A stretch of 64,000 nucleotides of DNA from Lottia gigantea (taxonomy: Eukaryota > Mollusca > Gastropoda > Lottiidae), in NCBI RefSeq assembly GCF_000327385.1, contig NW_008708846.1, positions 1,566,609 through 1,630,608 on the forward strand. The letters run 5' to 3'. Shown piece by piece: positions 57,856 to 64,000 of the stretch. Position 1 is the first letter of the stretch, and the number at the start of each line of letters is the position of its first letter. The notes beneath the pieces were generated by a model. It did not search any database. It saw only the letters and a program-made list of their open reading frames with translations, and was not told the DNA's origin. The position numbers were made by a program, and so were the translations under genes.

Positions 57856-58079
57856 TAGTCTCAGAAGATTTTTATAATCAGTAATGGGCTAGTGTTTACT
57901 ATTTCACCGTCGCACTTTGAGCCTTCAATTTCATGAGACTTTGGCATATATAGAAAAGATATATATAGAAATTGAGAGGAATTTTTGAAGGAATTTCCGT
58001 ATATTTCTAGTAGTTCTGAAGACTATTTACATATCAAAGACCCAAAAAAAATCCGGAAAATGGTGAACCTGTCCCTTTA
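57856..58079 (-). mobile_element. Interspersed repeat family B, copy 4 (inverted)
   Basis: In reverse orientation it starts AAAGGGACAGGTTCACCATT and continues through the CTTCAGAACTACTAGAAAT segment. A GC-rich island with two antisense reading frames abuts it on the left. Confidence 0.68.
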
Positions 58080-59554
58080 TATTTTAGTGCTATTTGTTAC
58101 CAATCTTTTGGTATGTTCGTTCTCTTTTTGAAAAATCACATATCTGATTAAGTACAGCGTTTGTTCTATACCTGAACGTAGATAATACAATACAATGTCG
58201 TAAACTTTCAACTATTTCAAACGAATAGATATTGTGTTTCAGAAATTGCATATTGCAAAAAAGAATTTTCTCTATGACCTATGGCAACGACTTGAATACC
58301 TAAAATTTCAAAAATTATTTCTGTGTCCTTTAACCAAAAACGATTAAATTACTATTATAATTTAAATATACCACCTAACATAACGAAATTAAACAACAAA
58401 CATACTTACATAATGTTAAACTTAAAGTAATATTATTTTTTAAGGGTAGACTATGAAGATGAATAGAAATTTCAGTAGACCTACTTAAAGTTCACATTCT
58501 GTAATCTCAACAATTTCCTGATCGTCTGCCTCTTGTGTTTAGGTTCAATGAAATTAAGTGGAGAAAATTGTGCCTTTTGGAATTGAAAGGAAATCATAAT
58601 CAGTTTAATGACCATTCGCTTTGGTCTACAAAACCACAGCTAATAAGTAGACCGATGAATTTTAGCCTAAGGGACACAGAAACACAAACAGAAAACGAAA
58701 AAAGGTTCCGGTATCTGTCCCTTCTTCTAGTGAAGCGGAAATCCGCGGATGGATTTTGTAGTTTTTGTTAGTGAGCTAGCAGAACCGTAACTTCATTGCG
58801 TGTCACGATGTTAATAAGACTTTTAATTTCTTGCTGCTCTGAAAGAAAATTAAACGGCACGCCGCTGTTAAATAAAGATCCTTTATTGTTCTTTTTAACT
58901 AGCACAATTATACGCAATTTTCTGCCTCCGTTTCAACAGAGCTCTAGCTAGTTTGGTGCCTTTGCTTCGGTCTGGATATCGACATGGTCGGATATAATGA
59001 TTTAGCCTACTGTTTGACTATTATCTCCCATTAAGGTTCCCAGATTCTGTTTAGTTAAGATATATTGATAAATGAAATGAGATGTAGTTTTGCGTCCTAT
59101 AAAGAATGCAAGAAAGATTTTATTTCCAGGTCAGCGACATTAGTCTACCCTTATTCACTTTAAGCGGTATCGCATAGCAGTTTACAGTCAAAATGATGTC
59201 TTATCAAATCTTTTCACATCGATTGATTTTATTCAAATTGTATATTTTAATCGATAATTTGTCCAAATCTAGTCATATCAAGTAACATATCCGCAACGAT
59301 CTCTATAAACCATAAACCACAATATAATTATTTTATTATTGTAGCCATTTTCATTGACGAGCTCGACCCGGAGTCAACATCTGGGACATTTTCAAATGCT
59401 TCCGAATTTTTTTTATAAGGAATTCTTTGCAATCTTATTTTCAATACTGAGGCTACTTTCAAAATTCAATTTTAGATATTACCTTATGACTTAAGATATT
59501 GGTTAACAAGAATTAAAACGGCGACACAAAGTATTTCTGTTTTTCCCCATTAGT

Positions 59555-59569
59555 CCCCCCCCCCCCCCC
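59555..59569 (+). repeat. Poly(C)15 in a pyrimidine-rich tract
   Basis: Fifteen C residues are followed by TTTCTTTTCCTTCC and more pyrimidine-rich sequence, a homopolymer likely to vary in length. Confidence 0.9.
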
Positions 59570-60025
59570 TTTCTTTTCCTTCCGGTGATTGTTTTCTCAA
59601 CTACCAATCCTATCTGCTTCCCTATTCCCCTGCTTTCTAGCTTTCTACTTTCTTAAGTCATACTTCTCTCTGTACTTTTTCGTGTTTCCATCATTTCTAT
59701 CTAATTGCATGAAAGTGCCGTCTTCAGTGCACTACATCCATTCAAGCTCAAACCTGCAGGAATTACTTCAAAGTGTTAAATCGGTGGAGAAAGGACAAGA
59801 TTTAAGTGGACAAAATTTATGTTGCACATCGAATAGACACCACAGTTAAAGTCGGAATCTTCGAACGTCTTTAAACAACTATATAAGTATATAAAATTTC
59901 ATTTAAATGCGGATCAACCGCAATAACTATAGGTCTATTACGTTAAAAGCTCATTTTGTCATAATTATCTCAAATCTTAACTCCACTCAAACTAAGCGTA
60001 TTATAATATGCTAATATTTTTAAGG

Positions 60026-60143
60026 CATGAATTGCACGAACAACAGACATCTGACTGAAAATTTGAATTTTGGGAAATCGATGCTATCATTGTTCACAAT
60101 ACATCTAAATAGCTCAGAAAGCCTGTTTACCATCCCTTCCATT
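60026..60143. mobile_element. Diverged family C fragment
   Basis: A degraded version of the family C arm is recognisable from ATTGCACGAACAACAGACAT, a GATGCTATCA segment and the terminal ACCATCCCTT. Both ends are weak. Confidence 0.4.
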
Positions 60144-61189
60144 GAGATTGCAATAATATACATATACATACATAAATTCATTTAAATCCGACCAAAATTG
60201 TACTCATTCGTATTCACCTGTGACGTACTTTTGACAAGTATTACAAATTGCGGTTTTCACTTTAGTAAGCAAACCTTGTATTAGTGACTGAGGTAAGTAG
60301 TATTCATGATGCGATTTTTGTATCGGTCAATCAATACGTTTCGGTTTGTTCTGTAAATACATGAAAGTGGTGAATCGTTACAGGCAAACCCTCGTATGAA
60401 TGGCAACCATCATATTTTATATCCAATCGCATACATAACAAAAGAGCACTGCATATATTTCACTTTCGGCTTCTTAAGCTATGGACATGTTCATCTGTTG
60501 TGGTAGTATGCAGAATTTCAATTATTTCAATGACCTTCAAGGAAATAAGCAAACGAGACATATCTGATACTTCCGCTTGTATTTGTGGCAATGGATTTGA
60601 AGATAACAATGTTTCCAGATTTCCACCTTGATTGTGAATGGCATCTCTGTGCACGAAACCAGTTAATAAACCTCCTACCAAAATACCTTTACATATTTTA
60701 TTTGGCACAGGAAATCTGTTTAAAAACAGAAACGATATTTACAGCAGTATTTTACTATCTAACTTTAGACTGTTGGATTTGACTCCATATTTACGAATGT
60801 TTACCATCTAATTTAGTTGATATTTAGTTGAAACCTTCAGAGTACATGTAGTTAATGACACATTTCCGTAGATGGACTATTGATTAATTTGATCACCAAA
60901 CTTAATACAAAATCAGACTGCCACTTTAAGTATTAAATATAATCAAATGTGTACTAAAATGACTAGACTTTCTACAATGAGCATAATAATATTTCATTCT
61001 GTATACCATACGTGTATGCCACAAACTATCACTCAAATGAGACTGCCAGTTTCGATGCAAGCAAAATCAATGTATTTTTATTCATGTCGTATGTTAGCAA
61101 ACGTACTTATTAAGAGACAATGACGTCATTTTTTTTTATAAAAGAAACCAGTAATTAACTGCCATCATCTGATGACTAAAGCGCGTACC

Positions 61190-62260
61190 CAGCCACCCAC
61201 GTGATCAAAATATGTCAGTTTCACGTCTTCTGTGAGATAAAATAATATGGCGGAAACGGAAATAGTGAGACAGAAAGCTTCGTTGTTAATGGCTATTTTA
61301 GATATTCATGACAGTTTTGTCTTCACCACAATAATTTTCCATTTAGTGCAGAAAACTCGTTAATTAGGCTGGCGAATTAAATTGGTGACGGCTTTGTGGA
61401 ATTTGTTGTCCAGTCACCTTTTATAAAGCAAAGTCGATAAGCTAAAAGCCGACACAAACAATTATGTAGAAAGTTTTGGGATGCTTTATTAAATATTACA
61501 TAAGAAAGGGTTTTGTTTCATTTCTACCTTTATACAACTTGAAGCGTCGTTGTAGCAAATACAATTTGTTCGTCCCAGACTATATCCTCGTAGTGGACAA
61601 AAAAAAGTATGGACATCAGAGACTAATATTTGGGCAGAAAATGTAGATCTACCACACCATTAGCTTGATTTTCGAAGCAGCCATTTTGTTCGATCTGAGG
61701 ATGGATTATTGAATTATCATCTAAATGGACATCGAGGTGTGAACTTTAGATCCAGCATAATGGCACGTATGCCTCCGGTAGGTCGAATGCAGAAAATGTG
61801 CAACGTAAACAAGTCGAGGTGATGCCGAATGATTGAAGCCTTGTTTGCAGATAATATAGTGAAAGGTACTGTTGGAAGGCTCTCAGCTGTCAAGAAGATG
61901 TTACAGTCATTCTTTTGGCCCTGTTTGATATAACCTGCGATAACCTAGATATGAATCTGAGCTCAAATTGGTTCAAATTGATTAGGCTATTTTAAAAACT
62001 CTAAAGGGGCATTCGGATTTTTTCTATCGGTTTTTGTGGTTTGGAGAGTGACATACATCAAACTGCATGCCTATATATTGTGAAAGTTTTAACTTAAACT
62101 ATCCAAGCGATAAGTCACAAACAGCTACAAAAGTTAACAGGTTACGTAAGTTTGATGTTTGATGGGCTGAAAGAAAATCCGACGAAAAATATCGGGCAAC
62201 AATCCGAAAGCAAAGACAAATACAGGGAAAATTCATGGGAAAATTTTGGGCAAACCAGTC
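61190..62260 (+). promoter_or_regulatory. Promoter-like or 5' exon-like block of a possible + strand gene
   Basis: This block is less AT-rich and has more CpG than its surroundings. It has a CCCACGTGATC E-box (61197), an AATATGGCGGAAACGG start-like site opening a 38-codon ORF (61247-61363), CAGCCATTTTGTTCG (YY1-like, 61678) and a 106-codon ORF from 62152 (MMFDGLKENPTKNIGQQ). No splice structure or family could be established, so this remains a candidate for the start of a gene extending to the right. Confidence 0.2.
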
Positions 62261-62789
62261 TGCCCTCCAACAGGCCCGTTCGTATATATGTTCTGTTGGT
62301 TACAAAATATTACAGTTGCAAGGAGAAGGGTGTAGGGGAGGTAACTCCAATTTCCAATCGATACAAAAGATCAGATTTTGTTTGTCGGTGTTTTGTCACT
62401 CTCTTCGTAAGCTGTCATCGTTTGTTAATTAATCTGAATAAATGGCATCGAATTTTTAGCAAACGATTTTAAGGTGATAGACACCCTTCTTGTTGCAATA
62501 CACGATACAATAATGAAGTCAATTATTAGGGAAGAGTATTAGTCTCAGTGGGGAGTGGAAAAGTTTCTGATCTAGGAAGGCGGAGAATGCATCTAACGCG
62601 ATATTGGCAGTGAAAGTAGAAAATATTTCCCCTTCCCCCCTATTACGCCACTGAAAAGTCAAGTTACCGATTAGGGTGAGGGATTTTTAATATGAATGAA
62701 ACGTGTTAAAGTTAGATTTTATAGATTGACCAATAACATAACTGAAACACTTAAAAAATTTGATTTGGGATTTTAAGAATAAGGCAGTC

Positions 62790-63680
62790 ACCGCATAACA
62801 TGGTGAAATAACATGGTGCGCTTACTTTAAAAACTGAACGCGTTTTCAAGAACAAGGGCAATAACTCAAACTAAATATTTTTCGATTATTCTGATTTTCA
62901 ATAGTGTTCATCCTTGAGAGATTACAAACAACTATACCAAGTTTCGTCGAAATCAGTCAAGAATTGTGCCTTCTAGAGTGTTTACGAGCAATTGTAGACG
63001 AACCAACGGACGGACGGACGGACATGTGTGGCGGCAATATACCACCCAACCCCCCTCCCCCCATTTCATGTGGGTGTATAACAATGACTTGTCGGAGAAA
63101 CCAAGACACCTTTTTCCCTGACCCAATACTCTTCTAAGAGACCACATTCATTAAAAGAATGTTTTTATACGCCCACATGAAATGGGGCGCGTATATTACC
63201 GTCACCCATGTCCGTCCGTCCGTCCACAATTGCTCATAAACACTCTACAAGACATAATTCTTGACAGATTTTGATAACACTTGGTATGAGTGTTCGTAAT
63301 CACCCAAGGATGAACCCTATTGAAAATCAGAAGAATCGAAAAATATTTAGTATAACTTATTGCCCTTGTTCTTGAAAACGCGTTCAATTTTTACCTCGTA
63401 AACACTCGATTATTCTGATTTTCAATGGGATTCATCCTTGGGAGATTACAAACAACTATACCAAGTTTCGTCGAAATCAGTCAAGAATTGTGTCTTCTAG
63501 AGTGTTTACGAGCAATTGTGCACGAACCAACGGACGGACGGACGGACGGACGTAATCACTCTAGAAGGGTTTTGATGAAACTTGGTGTGAATGTTCGTAA
63601 TCACCCAAGGATGAACCCTATTGAAAATCAGAAGAAATGAAAAATATTTAGTATGAGTTATTGCCCTTACATAACCATTC
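62790..63680. repeat. Alternating-orientation foldback repeat with (GGAC)n cores
   Basis: Four related arms alternate in orientation: 62825-63020 (+), 63205-63400 (-), 63408-63550 (+) and 63550-63670 (-). Shared segments include ATTACAAACAACTATACCAA, GTTTCGTCGAAATCAGTCAA and GTTCATCCTTG, with GGACGGACGGAC or GTCCGTCCGTCC at the centres. CGCCCACATGAAATGGGGCG at 63171-63190 is a near-palindrome between arms. All reading frames here are repeat-derived. Confidence 0.85.
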
Positions 63681-64000
63681 CTCGACACTTGAAAAAGGAT
63701 AATATTTCGAAAACCGGTTCGTGTCAATTGCGTAAGTTTTTGTTTTACTTGTTATAATTTTTCACATCATTGTTAGCGTTGTTTATCACCCAAATATATA
63801 TTTTTGCATTTTTCATCATAACTTTCATCTTACTTTATATATCCCCAAACCCAGTTTGACTTATTTGCATAATTTGATCCCCACATTTTCACGCTAGCAT
63901 ATACAGTTTCCTCCTGTTACATCCGCTGTACATTCTCTTTCTAACCTCAAGTTATTTTCATTATGCTCCCCAACTACAACAACCACTGGCAAGAAGCCAG

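Larger units (their letters stand above)
58080..61189. other. Intergenic DNA with short unassigned reading frames
   Basis: Frames at 58535-58771 (+, after acceptor-like cttgtgtttag), 59589-59849 (+) and 60460-60708 (-, after acceptor-like cgtgcacag) have somewhat protein-like ends (for example HYIHSSSNLQELLQSVKSVE and EVSDMSRLLISLKVIEI). None has a recognisable domain or a compatible neighbouring exon. Confidence 0.3.

Noticed and set aside
56470-58802. Further isolated TTGCGTG sites (near 56474 and 58795) as AHR response elements
   Set aside because: Their number across the window matches chance expectation for the degenerate core, and they have no island or pairing context.
59589-60708. 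Frames at 59589-59849 (+) and 60460-60708 (-) as exons
   Set aside because: Ends look protein-like, but no domain, partner exon or consistent donor was found. They are mentioned only in the intergenic description.
1-64000. tRNA or rRNA genes
   Set aside because: I looked for tRNA B-box-like GGTTCGANNCC cores and cloverleaf arms. The near matches (for example 39300) lack a matching A box and acceptor stem.

Overview
The window is eukaryotic genomic DNA: AT-rich, with long introns, consensus GT-AG splice sites, dense interspersed and tandem repeats, and no operon-like structure. Its one certain gene is an aryl hydrocarbon receptor (AHR, the orthologue of fly spineless) on the + strand. The intron layout, invertebrate-type protein sequence, Penelope-like retroelement fossils, TTAA-flanked MITEs and (GGAC)n foldback repeats suggest a lophotrochozoan animal, most likely a mollusc. 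The species cannot be named from the sequence.

Layout. Positions 1-7784 hold the AHR upstream region and/or intron 1; no first coding exon was recognised there. AHR exons 2-12 run from 7785 to 31486, in 11 coding pieces that join in frame to 822 residues plus a missing N-terminus. They encode bHLH (exon 2), PAS-A (exons 3-7), PAS-B (exons 7-9), a basic patch with a tyrosine-rich and then Ser/Asn-rich C-terminal region (exon 10), and two short C-terminal exons. The 11-kb intron 2 carries a whole solo LTR, an AATAAA-rich minisatellite, two TTAA-flanked MITEs and a Penelope-like fossil. Intron 8 carries a roughly 37-unit minisatellite whose repeat contains a splice-donor-like GTAAGTAT/GTGAGTAT core on the sense strand. 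The 3' UTR region contains another MITE.

From about 33 kb to 64 kb there is no gene that can be named. This gene-poor stretch contains minisatellites at 41.35-42.60 kb (higher-order) and 52.53-52.92 kb, foldback and MITE-like repeats, and a second Penelope-like fossil at 54.8-55.3 kb. A diverged repeat pair at 54.27/57.10 kb gives a filled and an empty site for a 179-bp insert with a 13-bp target duplication. Several islands of raised GC and complexity may be regulatory elements or unrecognised exons, and the right end is an alternating-orientation foldback repeat with (GGAC)n cores.

Functionally, the window is about one ligand-regulated or developmental bHLH-PAS transcription factor and the repeats that have colonised its introns. 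Several of those repeats carry sense-strand promoter, poly(A) or splice-donor-like signals that could affect AHR isoforms. No new multi-gene system was found.
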